Source of the DNA: Candidatus Aminicenantota bacterium | GTDB taxonomy: Bacteria > Acidobacteriota > Aminicenantia > Aminicenantales > CALLJL01 | Direction: 5' to 3' | Length of the DNA: 51,424 nucleotides | Assembly (NCBI GenBank): GCA_026416195.1 | Contig: JAOAFQ010000052.1 | Span: 1 to 51,424, forward strand | Part shown: positions 8,987 to 17,106 of the stretch, in pieces | Layout: each line of letters starts with the position of its first letter | How positions within the stretch are numbered: position 1 is the stretch's first letter | The notes under the pieces: model-generated | The model's database searches: none | What the model saw: the letters and a program-made list of their open reading frames with translations, nothing else | Told to the model about the DNA's origin: nothing | Position numbers and translations under genes: made by a program

Positions 8987-9699
8987 GCGCCGGCTCCTTT
9001 CATCTCTTCACTTTCATTTTTCTGGCCTAGACCCCAAAAAATGAAATCAAGGAGAATTTCTGTTTCTTTTTCTAAAGGAAGACGGGTGGGATTCCAGAAA
9101 CGCGTATGAACGAAACCTTGTAGGAGAGATTCAATTAAACGAACAGTAACTATCGGATCTATCGGCCGAAATTCTCCCCGGGTAATCCCTTCAGTGATGA
9201 TGTTCGAACCCTCCTTGATTATTTTCTCTCTTTGCTTCTTTATTTCAGCAATCAAATTTTTCTCCCTATCAGAGGATTCGCCGGCTTCCCCGACCAAGAT
9301 TTTCATTTTCTTAAGAAAAGCTTTATCCATTATCAAGGCTCGGGAAATAGTTTCAGTTTCTCGACTGAACCGAAGGAAAATAGCAATAATATCTCGAAGC
9401 TTTTCCTTGGCCGGTTTAGTCTCAGCTTTTATCCTGACCAAACTCCGATAGAATTTTTCAAAATAGTAAATAAATAATTCCAGAACAAGCTCGCCTTTAC
9501 TTCTAAAATAATTATAAACGGTGGCCTTGGAAATCTCGGCTTCTCTGGCCACATCATCCATGGTCAAAGCAGCATAGCCATGACGAATCATTACTCTTTC
9601 AGCTGCCTGAACAATAGCCTGACGTAACGCTTGGCGACGGCGATTTTCTCTTGCCTGGCGTTGACTCCTTGAGCCTTTATTTAGGTCTATTCTGACCAT
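8983..9699 (-). CDS. TetR/AcrR family transcriptional regulator of the efflux operon
   Basis: A 238-residue repressor-like protein. Residues about 25-70 are a textbook TetR helix-turn-helix, with AAERVMIRHGYAALTMDDVA then EISKATVYNYFRSKGELVLE. The rest is an all-helical ligand-binding domain. It has an unusually basic N-terminal tail (RSQRQARENRRRQALRQ) before the first helix, which might add minor-groove contacts. It is the first gene of the operon and has AAGGAG nine bases before the ATG. A perfect 16-bp palindrome at the predicted transcription start is its likely operator, suggesting autorepression of pump and regulator together. Ligand unknown. Confidence 0.93.
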   Translation of the reverse strand: MVRIDLNKGSRSQRQARENRRRQALRQAIVQAAERVMIRHGYAALTMDDVAREAEISKATVYNYFRSKGELVLELFIYYFEKFYRSLVRIKAETKPAKEKLRDIIAIFLRFSRETETISRALIMDKAFLKKMKILVGEAGESSDREKNLIAEIKKQREKIIKEGSNIITEGITRGEFRPIDPIVTVRLIESLLQGFVHTRFWNPTRLPLEKETEILLDFIFWGLGQKNESEEMKGAGA

Positions 9700-9780
9700 T
9701 TTTTATTATCTCCTTCCTCTGCTCTCTTCCGACCATTAAGAATTATTGCTCATCAAATTTAAACTCTTTAGTTCAATAGC

Positions 9781-9796
9781 TAAACTTAAAAGTTTA
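9781..9796. promoter_or_regulatory. Candidate TetR operator (16-bp palindrome)
   Basis: TAAACTTAAAAGTTTA is a perfect inverted repeat of 7-bp arms and 2-bp centre. It covers the expected transcription start of the efflux operon promoter at 9805-9833. A second, imperfect copy (TAAACTCTTTAGTTCA) lies at 9760-9775, one helical turn or so downstream. Position and symmetry suit autoregulation by the TetR protein; binding is inferred. Confidence 0.5.
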
Positions 9797-9804
9797 AAAA
9801 TAAA

Positions 9805-9833
9805 ACTATAACTTATAAATATAGACTTGTCAA
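9805..9833 (-). promoter_or_regulatory. Promoter of the tetR-tolC-adaptor-RND operon
   Basis: Minus strand TTGACA (9828-9833), 17-bp spacer, TATAGT (9805-9810). This is a near-consensus sigma70-type promoter about 100 bases before the TetR start. Confidence 0.7.
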
Positions 9834-9856
9834 TAAGCCCTCGACGCTAATAAAAT
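9827..9856 (+). promoter_or_regulatory. Possible divergent promoter of the hypothetical gene at 9877
   Basis: Plus strand TTGTCA (9827-9832), 18-bp spacer, TAAAAT (9851-9856). Its -35 box overlaps that of the efflux promoter on the other strand, so the two genes may compete for polymerase. Weaker match than its partner. Confidence 0.35.
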
Positions 9857-9876
9857 AAGCTGAAAAAAGCGGGCTA

Positions 9877-10614
9877 ATGGTTGGGTATAATTTTCCGAAA
9901 AGGAAGCCTAACTCCAACCCAAAATTAAAGAGGATTATCTTATTTTGGCTTGGGCCAATTTTCCTTTTATCTTTAAACCATTTTTCTCCCCTCATGGTCG
10001 ATTTCTCTTTAATTAAACAAAAGCCTCTTTTTTGGGAAATAAAACTTAATCTTTCTTTAAAGGGGAGATATTCCCTTCATCAAGCTATCCAAACCATCGA
10101 AGGTAATTTCCATGGCCATTTTCGTTGGCTGGGTCTTATTGAACCAGATGAACCGGATGTCATTCTTTTTCAATGGCAAAGCGAAGTAATTAGTTGGGAA
10201 ATGGTGGAAAAGGAAAAACGAAAGAACCAAGAAATTGGCACCTTCCATTCTACCTTTGCCCCTAAACTGAAAGTTGAAGCGTTCATTCGTCAGGATGATG
10301 CCTTCTGGCTTGATTTTTTCCTCGAGGGTTTGTCTATTCCTTTTTCCCAACCTGAGCCTGAACAAAAACTCATTCTTCCGTCTTCTTTCATTAAAGACCA
10401 AATTATCAATGATCTCCGGTATAATGACCACTTAAAAGCAGGTTCGAATAAGATTTTTATTCCCTTGAAAGAAATGAACCAGCCTGAATATCGTCAGAAT
10501 TTTTCTTGGAAATGGAGTTATCCCCCCGATTATTCGATTCTTAGTTCAATTAAATCAGGGACAGAACATGAAGTTCAAGGCGAGCTCTTTATTAAGGCTC
10601 ATTTTAAGAAATAG
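9877..10614 (+). CDS. Hypothetical protein with one N-terminal membrane segment
   Basis: I do not recognise this 245-residue protein. Basic residues (PKRKPNSNPKLKR, about 8-20) are followed by one hydrophobic stretch (about 21-35), so it is probably anchored in or exported across the inner membrane. The remainder alternates short beta-like segments (for example HGHFRWLGLIEPDEPDVILFQ and KLKVEAFIRQDD), is rich in aromatic and charged residues and has no cysteines. The start has no Shine-Dalgarno, but a possible promoter ends 20 bases upstream. It is divergent from the efflux operon. Real coding is supported by length and codon use like its neighbours; function unknown. Confidence 0.6.
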   Translation: MVGYNFPKRKPNSNPKLKRIILFWLGPIFLLSLNHFSPLMVDFSLIKQKPLFWEIKLNLSLKGRYSLHQAIQTIEGNFHGHFRWLGLIEPDEPDVILFQWQSEVISWEMVEKEKRKNQEIGTFHSTFAPKLKVEAFIRQDDAFWLDFFLEGLSIPFSQPEPEQKLILPSSFIKDQIINDLRYNDHLKAGSNKIFIPLKEMNQPEYRQNFSWKWSYPPDYSILSSIKSGTEHEVQGELFIKAHFKK

Positions 10615-10676
10615 ATTTTTTTCTCGCGCCTTTTTTCTTAAAAAAGAGAAAGTTTAGTTGATTAATTTATCCTGTT

Positions 10677-11579
10677 TTAAGCTCGCGGATGAAAACGGTC
10701 ATAAATTTCTCTAAGCCATTTTCGACTGAGATGAGTGTAAATTTGAGTGGTCGTAATTTGACTGTGGCCAAGTAAAATCTGAACAGACCGCAAGTCTGCT
10801 CCTCTTTCTAAGAGATGGGTGGCAAAGGAGTGGCGAAGAATATGAGGGCTAACTTTGTCTTCAAGGCCAGCTAAAACCGCGTATTGATGAAGAAGCTTCC
10901 ATAAGCCTTGGCGAGTAAAGGGCTGGCCGCGACGAGTGAGAAAAACATATGGAACCTCTTTTTTAGCTAAAAAAGGTCTTACTTCCATTAAGTAATTTTT
11001 TAGAGCAGTGGCGGCTGAGGCTCCAAATGGTACCAACCTTTCTTTTCCTCCCTTTCCTCGACAAAGGAGATAACTGGCTTTAAGATTAACCTGATCCATT
11101 TTAAGTTTAACTAACTCTGAAACCCTTAAGCCCGTAGCATAAAGGAGTTCCAGGATAGCTTTATCTCTTTTCCCTTGAGGATCATTTTCAGCAGGCTGGC
11201 TGAGCAATTTTTCCACTTCCGTCAGGGTTAAAAATTGAGGTAAATTAGGCCAAGAACGCGGGGTAGTTAAACGGGCGGCTGGATTTTTTTCAAGATAACC
11301 ATCAAGAAGAAGAAAACGAAAAAAACTACGCAGCGATGATCCGAGTCGAGCCAAAGACCGCGGCGAAAGGCCAGCTCGACTCTGTTCCTGGAGAAAAAGA
11401 CTTAATTCATCATTACCAATCTGCTTAAGACTCTTTTTTCTTTTTTTTAAAAAATAAATAAATTTTTTTAAATCCCGAGCATAGGCAAAGCGAGTATTCT
11501 CGGCCACCGCTTTTTCCACCATAAGATAATCGAGAAAAAGATTGACCAGTTCCTCCGGCGTGGAGGTTCGAGCTTTCAT
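10677..11579 (-). CDS. Tyrosine recombinase XerC/XerD
   Basis: A 300-residue site-specific recombinase, the usual size for Xer proteins. The N-terminal SAM-like core-binding domain covers about residues 8-95. The catalytic domain shows all expected residues: Arg in ATGLRVSELVKLK, Lys in the beta-hairpin GKGGKERLVPFG, HxxR in HILRHSFATHLLERGA, the second His in LLGHSQITTTQIYTH and the nucleophile Tyr in that same segment. It probably resolves chromosome dimers at dif, which is not visible here. Its start overlaps the stop of the MBL gene (ATGA), so the two are coupled. XerC versus XerD cannot be decided from one copy. Confidence 0.92.
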   Translation of the reverse strand: MKARTSTPEELVNLFLDYLMVEKAVAENTRFAYARDLKKFIYFLKKRKKSLKQIGNDELSLFLQEQSRAGLSPRSLARLGSSLRSFFRFLLLDGYLEKNPAARLTTPRSWPNLPQFLTLTEVEKLLSQPAENDPQGKRDKAILELLYATGLRVSELVKLKMDQVNLKASYLLCRGKGGKERLVPFGASAATALKNYLMEVRPFLAKKEVPYVFLTRRGQPFTRQGLWKLLHQYAVLAGLEDKVSPHILRHSFATHLLERGADLRSVQILLGHSQITTTQIYTHLSRKWLREIYDRFHPRA

Positions 11580-12199
11580 GTGATGAAGGGATTAGAACGT
11601 TTTTCCTCGCCAATGGTCGTGGCTGGGCCATGACCAGGAAGAACAATAATCTCATCAGGCAGGGTCAGAATTTTATCTCGAATTGATCTTTCCAGATCTC
11701 GCCATGAACCTCCGGGTAAATCTGTCCGGCCCACACCGCCATAAAAAAGGGTATCGCCAGAAAAAAGAAAATTATCGCCAAGAAAACTGACACTTCCAGG
11801 AGAGTGACCTGGGGTATGAAGAACTCGCAGGGAGATTTTTCCAATCTCAATCAGGTCGCCATCGGCCAGGTCTACATCCGGTGGAGGTGGCTCCTTCGCC
11901 CCCAAAAGCAAACTCAATTCAAGTTGCTGACTTCTTTGGAGTAAAACCTGATCAGCTGGATGTAGATAGATGGGTAAGCCAAATTTTTCTTTAAAATCAC
12001 GATTCGCTCCCACATGATCAATATGACCATGCGTATTGAGAATAGCTTTAGGTTTCAAATTTAATTCATGAATTATTGGGAAAATTTTTTCTGCCTCGGC
12101 TCCAGGATCGATAATCACTGCTTCTAAAGTCATGGAGCAATAGACAAGGTAACAATTGGTTTCAAGGGGGCCAACAATCATCAATTCATAATCGATCAT
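11576..12199 (-). CDS. MBL-fold metallo-hydrolase (glyoxalase II-like)
   Basis: A 207-residue protein of the small GloB-like group. The metal ligands are clear: THGHIDHVG (HxHxDH), HTPGHSPGS, SGDTLF with GGVGRTDLPGG, and LPGHGPATTIGEEK. It probably hydrolyses a thioester such as an acyl-glutathione analogue, or a persulfide; the substrate is unknown. Start chosen at ATG 12199: an upstream in-frame TTG at 12235 would lie inside the spacer of the promoter at 12214-12243 and could not be transcribed from it. The gene is coupled by ATGA to the Xer recombinase. Confidence 0.85.
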   Translation of the reverse strand: MIDYELMIVGPLETNCYLVYCSMTLEAVIIDPGAEAEKIFPIIHELNLKPKAILNTHGHIDHVGANRDFKEKFGLPIYLHPADQVLLQRSQQLELSLLLGAKEPPPPDVDLADGDLIEIGKISLRVLHTPGHSPGSVSFLGDNFLFSGDTLFYGGVGRTDLPGGSWRDLERSIRDKILTLPDEIIVLPGHGPATTIGEEKRSNPFIT

Positions 12200-12213
12200 T
12201 TTTCTTAGGCTTA

Positions 12214-12243
12214 ATAATAAATCGCCTGGCCTCAATGAGTCAA
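12214..12243 (-). promoter_or_regulatory. Promoter of the MBL hydrolase-xer pair
   Basis: Minus strand TTGACT (12238-12243), 18-bp spacer, TATTAT (12214-12219), 14 bases before the ATG at 12199. The predicted leader is about 7 nt, too short for a Shine-Dalgarno. It overrides the longer TTG-start reading. Confidence 0.5.
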
Positions 12244-12278
12244 GGCATTTTAATTAAATCTTTATCTAATTTGCCCAA

Positions 12279-12308
12279 TTGAGAAAGGCTGGGTCCAGTT
12301 GATATAAT
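12279..12308 (+). promoter_or_regulatory. Promoter overlapping the annotated start of the methyltransferase (leaderless)
   Basis: TTGAGA (12279-12284), 18-bp spacer, perfect TATAAT (12303-12308). The first ATG of the frame (12307) lies inside the -10 box, so transcription should start at about 12315-12316, right at the next ATG. Confidence 0.6.
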
Positions 12309-12315
12309 GGCCGTG

Positions 12316-13110
12316 ATGAAGAATTCCCCGTGGCAATTAATTTTAATTAAACTATCAATTAAGAAAAAACAAAAGCTCCGCTTTATTCTTGACTCTCTCT
12401 CAGCCAATAATCATCGGCAAGCTCTTGAATTAGGCACAAGTCAAGGAGCTTTGGGTTATTTCTTCCGACAAAAAGGCGGCTTCTGGATTCATGCTGATGA
12501 GGATTGGCCTAATTTGGTTGAAGCCAAAAACCTCCTTAAAATAAATCTGGTTCAGCTGAAAGGGAGTCAGCTTCCTTTCCAGAGCGAAAGCTTTGATCTA
12601 GTAATTTCCCCCGATTACCTTGAGCATCTTGATAATGATCAACTTTGCCTTGAAGAGATGGCCAGAATTTTAAAACCAGGTGGCCAGGCAATTATTGTTA
12701 CACCTCACCGAGGTCCAGGAAATTTTCTTTATCAGCTAAGAAGTTGGTTAGGTCTTAGGCCGGAATTTTACGGCCATAAAAGAGATGGTTATAATTTCCT
12801 GGAGCTTACAAGCCAACTTCAAAAAGCCGGCTTAAAACCAGAGGATCATAAGATTATCTCGCGACTTTTCTCCGAAAGTCTTGAACTCATTTTAAATTTT
12901 ATTTACATCCATATTTTTGGATATCGCCCTAAAATCGCTTTAAGAAATGGTCATATCCGGCCTATGAATCAAAGCGAATTTAAAAAAGTTCGACCTTTTC
13001 ATCGAATTTATTCTTGGCTTTATCCTTTCTTTTGGTTGGCGGCTCAATTAGATAATTTGATTTCCTTCAGCCCAGGTTATCTTTTAATTGTTTGGGCGAG
13101 AAAAAAATAG
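12316..13110 (+). CDS. Class I SAM-dependent methyltransferase
   Basis: A 264-residue protein with a Rossmann methyltransferase core. Motif I is LELGTSQGALGYF, the acidic loop end is WIHADED, the DxxxxEH-type segment is FDLVISPDYLEHLDND, and EMARILKPGGQAIIVTPHR is the Methyltransf_11 signature. The C-terminal part has hydrophobic helices (about residues 190-210 and 235-260), suggesting a membrane-associated or lipid-like substrate. Start at 12316 is preferred because the -10 box ends 7 bases upstream and covers the earlier ATG at 12307. No Shine-Dalgarno is present, consistent with leaderless translation. Substrate unknown. Confidence 0.82.
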   Translation: MKNSPWQLILIKLSIKKKQKLRFILDSLSANNHRQALELGTSQGALGYFFRQKGGFWIHADEDWPNLVEAKNLLKINLVQLKGSQLPFQSESFDLVISPDYLEHLDNDQLCLEEMARILKPGGQAIIVTPHRGPGNFLYQLRSWLGLRPEFYGHKRDGYNFLELTSQLQKAGLKPEDHKIISRLFSESLELILNFIYIHIFGYRPKIALRNGHIRPMNQSEFKKVRPFHRIYSWLYPFFWLAAQLDNLISFSPGYLLIVWARKK

Positions 13111-13133
13111 AAAATCAAAATTTCTTTTCTGGT

Positions 13134-13163
13134 TTGATTTTCGGAAAGAGCGAAAATTATAAT
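13134..13163 (+). promoter_or_regulatory. Promoter of the JAB-like/AMMECR1 pair (leaderless)
   Basis: TTGATT (13134-13139), 18-bp spacer, perfect TATAAT (13158-13163), then six bases to the ATG at 13170. The transcription start is expected at the A of the start codon. Confidence 0.6.
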
Positions 13164-13169
13164 AAGAGC

Positions 13170-13571
13170 ATGGAGGCCTTCCTCTGTCAGCAAGCTTACA
13201 GGGAATTCAAGGCCCTTAGTCTCTTTTCCCCAAAAAGATTCCAAGCTGGTTTTCTCCTTGGACACACTCGCGGCCCTAGGATTTATATTGAGAAAATTTG
13301 GCCGACAAAAGAAGGCTTCAAACAAGCCGCCAAAATTTATTGGGACCTAGAAAGAATTTTAGGGGAGGAAATTGTCGGCTTTTTTATTTACTCTTCTTCC
13401 AATCGATGTCTCTCATCCATTCTTAAACCTTTTGCTTGCGGAAAAATTTTAATCGAAATAGACTCAAATAAAAACAATCCCATTTCTTTAAAATGTTCGG
13501 TTATTGATTTCAGCCAGTCCTTCCGCCTTCTTCCCTGTTCCCTGCAGCTTGAAGTTGGAGGTGAAGCATGA
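13170..13571 (+). CDS. Small protein, possibly a degenerate JAB/Mov34-like domain
   Basis: A 133-residue protein I cannot name with certainty. Its layout recalls JAMM isopeptidase domains: an early QAGFLLGHTRGPRIYIEKIW (compare the GxLxG strand pair), a helix with an acidic run (YWDLERILGEEIVGFFIYSS), and SSNRCLSSILKPF where HSHP...PS...D is expected. The metal-binding histidines are absent, so it would be inactive if this is right. Start at 13170 follows from the adjacent -10 box; a longer TTG reading from 13092 overlaps the methyltransferase. Its stop overlaps the AMMECR1 start (ATGA), so the two products are coupled. Confidence 0.55.
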   Translation: MEAFLCQQAYREFKALSLFSPKRFQAGFLLGHTRGPRIYIEKIWPTKEGFKQAAKIYWDLERILGEEIVGFFIYSSSNRCLSSILKPFACGKILIEIDSNKNNPISLKCSVIDFSQSFRLLPCSLQLEVGGEA

Positions 13572-14137
13572 ACGAACTCAGTCAAGACCAAAAAATATTC
13601 TTGCTACGCTTGGCCCGTCAGGCGATTGAACACTATCTTAAAACTGGTAAATATTTGAAAATTGAAATCGATGACCCGGTTTTAAAAGAAAAAAAAGGAG
13701 CTTTCGTTACCCTCAAAACGCGAGGCCAATTGCGGGGCTGCATTGGCTATCCTTTGCCCTATAAATCTTTAGTTGAGACTATCATCGAAATGGCTGTAGC
13801 GGCCGCAACCCAAGACTTCCGTTTCTCTCCTTTGAGAATTGAAGAGTTACCGGACACCTTAATTGAAATTTCAGTTCTCTCATTGCCGCAGCCAATTCAA
13901 AATATTAAAGAAATTCGAGTGGGCCAACATGGCATAATTGTTTCCAAGGGTCAAGCAAAAGGTTTGCTTCTACCTCAAGTTCCAGTTGAATATAATTGGG
14001 ATCTTGAGACCTATCTGGCCCATGGATGTCTCAAAGCTGGTTTAGACCCTAATTGTTGGCAAAAAGGAGCTAAAATTGAAATTTTTGAGGCTGAAATTTT
14101 CAGCGAAGAAGAATTGTCTTCGGCTGTAAAAGCGTAA
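13568..14137 (+). CDS. AMMECR1 domain protein (AmmeMemoRadiSam protein A)
   Basis: A 189-residue protein matching the AMMECR1 family along its length. The hallmark LRGCIGYPLP occurs at about residues 55-64 after a GAFVTLK strand, followed by AVAAATQDFRFSPLRIEELP and, later, LLPQVPVEYNWDLETYLAHGCLKAGL. In many bacteria this protein is encoded beside a MEMO-like and a radical SAM protein; neither is adjacent here, only the JAB-like gene that overlaps it. The reaction is unsettled; a role in protein or RNA modification is conjecture. Confidence 0.92.
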   Translation: MNELSQDQKIFLLRLARQAIEHYLKTGKYLKIEIDDPVLKEKKGAFVTLKTRGQLRGCIGYPLPYKSLVETIIEMAVAAATQDFRFSPLRIEELPDTLIEISVLSLPQPIQNIKEIRVGQHGIIVSKGQAKGLLLPQVPVEYNWDLETYLAHGCLKAGLDPNCWQKGAKIEIFEAEIFSEEELSSAVKA

Positions 14138-14140
14138 GTT

Positions 14141-14929
14141 CTATTTCTTACTTTTAAGCTTAGCTAATTCCTCTGAAGCTTCCTTTTTATAAAGTTCGCA
14201 TTTAGAAGTAGTAATGGGACATTCTAAGCATTTTTCCCAAGCTTGGCGAGCCAAATCTTTCTTATCCATGGCTAAATAAGTCCGACCTAGTTCAAGATAG
14301 TGATTGGTATAATTTGGTCTGAGTTCAATCGCTTTTTTAAAACATTTCTCGGCTTCCTCAAAACTACCTTTAGGGATGTCACCGTAAAGCAAGCCTCCTA
14401 AGGCTCTTTTAACTCCCCCAATTTCCGCCATTCGGCGATGCCAGCGGCCCAAAGCATGGTAGGCCAAGTCATTGCTTGGATCAAGCTCAAGGGCTTTTTC
14501 AATTGCTGCTTTCACCTGCCGCGACATTTCAATTTGTTCTTTTTTCCCCAACATTAAAGCTCTCTTGCCCATCCCAGCCGAAAGATAAAAATATCCCCAG
14601 GTATCTTGGGGATTCACCTTAACCGCTCTTCGAGCATATTCTTCCGCCTGACTGTACATTTTTTTCTGTCGAGCTGGAGTTTCTTTATCCTGAGGGGGAA
14701 GAGAATCAGCTACGTCAATCAAAGCCCTAGCTAGTTTCCAAAGAGCTTGATAATTTTCTGGTTCCAAATCCACGGCTTTTTGATATTCTGCCAAAGCCTT
14801 CTGATCATCAAATTGAGCATAATAGCGGTCACCAGAAGCGATATGATCCGCAGCGGTCTGGGCTAAAGCTGGCCATACCCCTAAAAGAAGGACGAGCCAA
14901 ATAATCCAATTTCGCCAATTTTTGTTCAT
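14141..14929 (-). CDS. Exported TPR-repeat protein
   Basis: A 262-residue protein with a signal peptide (about residues 1-23, ending ALAQ) and tetratricopeptide repeats. Examples are ALAEYQKAVDLEPENYQALW, YARRAVKVNPQDTWGYFYLS, AIEKALELDPSNDLAYHALG and CFKKAIELRPNYTNHYLELG. The last segment has three cysteines (WEKCLECPITTSKCE), perhaps disulphide bonded in the periplasm. It is likely a scaffold for protein complexes in the envelope; partner unknown. AAGGAG precedes the ATG at a good distance and a promoter lies at 14962-14990. It is convergent with the AMMECR1 gene, with 3 bases between stops. Confidence 0.85.
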   Translation of the reverse strand: MNKNWRNWIIWLVLLLGVWPALAQTAADHIASGDRYYAQFDDQKALAEYQKAVDLEPENYQALWKLARALIDVADSLPPQDKETPARQKKMYSQAEEYARRAVKVNPQDTWGYFYLSAGMGKRALMLGKKEQIEMSRQVKAAIEKALELDPSNDLAYHALGRWHRRMAEIGGVKRALGGLLYGDIPKGSFEEAEKCFKKAIELRPNYTNHYLELGRTYLAMDKKDLARQAWEKCLECPITTSKCELYKKEASEELAKLKSKK

Positions 14930-14961
14930 TTATAATCTCCTTAGCTTCACTTTGCTTTCCC

Positions 14962-14990
14962 TTTTAACATTGAAGGAAAAGACTTGTCAA
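14962..14990 (-). promoter_or_regulatory. Promoter of the exported TPR gene
   Basis: Minus strand TTGACA (14985-14990), 17-bp spacer, TTAAAA (14962-14967), about 30 bases before the start codon. Confidence 0.5.
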
Positions 14991-15021
14991 GAAAACTAAA
15001 ATTGACCAAGGAGCCAAAAAA

Positions 15022-15678
15022 TTAATTAGATACAAGTCGATCGGCTTCTTCATCTAGTTCACAAAGCCTTTTTTGAGCTTCAAGCCGAAACTTTTCGATT
15101 TCTTCATCGCTCAGGTTCCCAGGGACTAAAAAAGGTTCTCCAAAAAGAGCCACTATCCGGGAAAAAGGCCAAGCCAAAAGAAAATGATCCCAACTTCCAA
15201 GAAAACGTCGCCGAGAAGCCGAAAAAGAAAAGGGGACCAAATAGGCACCAGTTATTGAAGCTAACCTAATGGCGCCAGCCTTGAAAAAACGGTTTGGTCC
15301 CTTAGGTCCATCAGGAACAATAAGCACCTCTCCACCGGTTTTTAATTCATTGACCATTTCTTTCCAGGCTGACACCATGGAATGAGAGCTAGAACCTCGC
15401 AAAATCTTATAACCCCAGCCCTCAATAATTCTGGCCACGATCTCACCATCTTCACTTGGGCTAACAAGGGGCATAATACCTTGATGTCGGAAGAAATAAG
15501 GGGCCAAAAAAATGCGCCCATGCCAAACCACATGAATGATAGGCTTCTTCTTGATCCTCAAATTATTGACCATTTCTTCCCCTAAAACAGTAACTTTGGA
15601 AGTTTTAACGATTAATCGAAGAAATAGGCGGCCTAAAAAACCAACTAGCTTCCAGCCTCTTTCTGATTTGACTTTCAT
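15022..15678 (-). CDS. DUF374 lysophospholipid acyltransferase family protein
   Basis: A 218-residue membrane-associated protein of the DUF374 group, related to LpxL/PlsC acyltransferases. The conserved parts are HVVWHGRIFLAPYFF (with the HG pair), VSPSEDGEIVARIIEGWGY, LRGSSSHS, VLIVPDGPKGPNRFFKAGAI and the FSASRRRFLGSWDHF block. It probably transfers an acyl chain onto a lipid A or glycolipid precursor in the inner membrane; the acceptor is not shown. The start codon overlaps the stop of the upstream sodium symporter by 4 bases, so they form one transcript, an unexplained pairing. Confidence 0.88.
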   Translation of the reverse strand: MKVKSERGWKLVGFLGRLFLRLIVKTSKVTVLGEEMVNNLRIKKKPIIHVVWHGRIFLAPYFFRHQGIMPLVSPSEDGEIVARIIEGWGYKILRGSSSHSMVSAWKEMVNELKTGGEVLIVPDGPKGPNRFFKAGAIRLASITGAYLVPFSFSASRRRFLGSWDHFLLAWPFSRIVALFGEPFLVPGNLSDEEIEKFRLEAQKRLCELDEEADRLVSN

Positions 15679-17099
15679 TTATGATCATCAATCTGGGTTG
15701 TTTTATTCTTCCAAAGTTTCGCCATTAACAACCCTAAACCAAAACCGAATAAACTTAAAGCTAGACCATAAGGAAGAGAAACAGGCCAAGTAGGCCAAGT
15801 TACTTTGATAAATCCAGCTCCTGAAAGAAAACTCCCTAAGGAAAAAAAAGTACCTAAACTTAAGCTTAAAAGACCTGCTAGCTTAGCTTGGCCACGAAGG
15901 AAAAACATGGCCACAACAGGAATAAAGAGGCCCTCAGCCATTATTTCTGAAGCTAGACCAATAGTCTGAAGAATATTTCTAAATTGAGTCGCCACGAGAA
16001 AGGCCAGAAAACCTACGGCTAAATTCGTAAGTCGGCTGAATCGAAGTGGCTGAGTTAAAAAATTTCTTTGACTTAGGCCAATTATTTCTCGGCTTAGGAA
16101 AAGACAACTCGAATTAATTGCGGTATCAAGGGTAGAAAGGATGGCGGCCACGATGGCGATAAAAAGGAGACCTTTAAGCCAGTTAGCTATTGGTCCATTC
16201 ATGATAAGCCAAGCCAATAATGGACTTCCCTCATTTTCAGGTTCATAAAAGCGCCTTCCCAGAATGCCTAAAAAGCTAATGATCGGATAAATTATGGCGA
16301 AAATAATTGAAGTCAACCATAATCCCTTCCTGGCCGTCACCAGATTTTGGGCCGCATGGACTCTTTGCCAAGCAATAGGAGAAATAAGCCAAGCTAGAGT
16401 AAAGGAAAGGGCCATAAGACTATTCTTTTTAATATTAGAAAAAAGGCCCAAATAGGGCCAAAAGGACGCCTCAAGTTGAGCTAATCCGCCAAGATTATTT
16501 ATTTTTATTAAGAGCGTAAGAAACAGGATCATCAATCCAGTCAAAAGAAAAAAGCTTTGAAAAAGATCGTTGGTCACAACTGAAATGAGACCACCTAACG
16601 AAGTATAAATGAGGACAGCTAACAAACCGATGATAAGACTGAAGTAGTAATCCCTTTGAAGAAAAAGCTTGAGGAAGGTACCCAAAGCCACAAGCTGCGA
16701 GGCCGCTAACATCAGAAGATACCAGAAAATGACTAGACTAGCTAGTCGTCTCATGGCTGAGCCATAACGAGCTTCAAGCAGCTCTTGGAGAGCAAAACCG
16801 GATGATCGCCGCATAGGTTTAGCCAAGGCTATAGCCATAAGAACAACCGTAAGCCAAGCAGGAATGCCCACTAACCAAAGCGATCCCAGACCTTGGCGAC
16901 AGGCTTCATCAGTGACGACAAGAATAGAGGTAGCCCCAATCCAAGAAGCAGCTAAGGAAAAAGACATGGGTGAAGCTTTTAGCTTCCGTGAGGCAAAGAA
17001 AAAATCGTCGACATTGCGGACTCGTTTTTTTAGGAGTAATCCAAAAATTAAAAGAATAGCGAGATAACCAAACCAAAGAGCAAAGTAAGTTGAAAACAT
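15675..17099 (-). CDS. Sodium:solute symporter (SSS family)
   Basis: A 474-residue polytopic protein with about 13 hydrophobic segments, matching the SSS family. After TM1 it has VDDFFFASRKLKASPMSFSLAASWIGATS, the usual Na+-site region, and STLDTAINSSCLFLSREI in the later part. The carried solute cannot be told. Start is set at ATG 17099, not the TTG at 17135: TATAAA ends seven bases upstream of this ATG and the TTG would lie in the promoter. There is no Shine-Dalgarno, so a leaderless mRNA is likely. Divergent from lolA and coupled to the DUF374 gene downstream. Confidence 0.9.
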   Translation of the reverse strand: MFSTYFALWFGYLAILLIFGLLLKKRVRNVDDFFFASRKLKASPMSFSLAASWIGATSILVVTDEACRQGLGSLWLVGIPAWLTVVLMAIALAKPMRRSSGFALQELLEARYGSAMRRLASLVIFWYLLMLAASQLVALGTFLKLFLQRDYYFSLIIGLLAVLIYTSLGGLISVVTNDLFQSFFLLTGLMILFLTLLIKINNLGGLAQLEASFWPYLGLFSNIKKNSLMALSFTLAWLISPIAWQRVHAAQNLVTARKGLWLTSIIFAIIYPIISFLGILGRRFYEPENEGSPLLAWLIMNGPIANWLKGLLFIAIVAAILSTLDTAINSSCLFLSREIIGLSQRNFLTQPLRFSRLTNLAVGFLAFLVATQFRNILQTIGLASEIMAEGLFIPVVAMFFLRGQAKLAGLLSLSLGTFFSLGSFLSGAGFIKVTWPTWPVSLPYGLALSLFGFGLGLLMAKLWKNKTTQIDDHK

Positions 17100-17106
17100 T
17101 GGCTGT

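Noticed and set aside
12200-12235. TTG start of the MBL hydrolase at 12235
   Set aside because: The TTG falls in the spacer of the promoter that appears to drive the gene, so it would not be transcribed.
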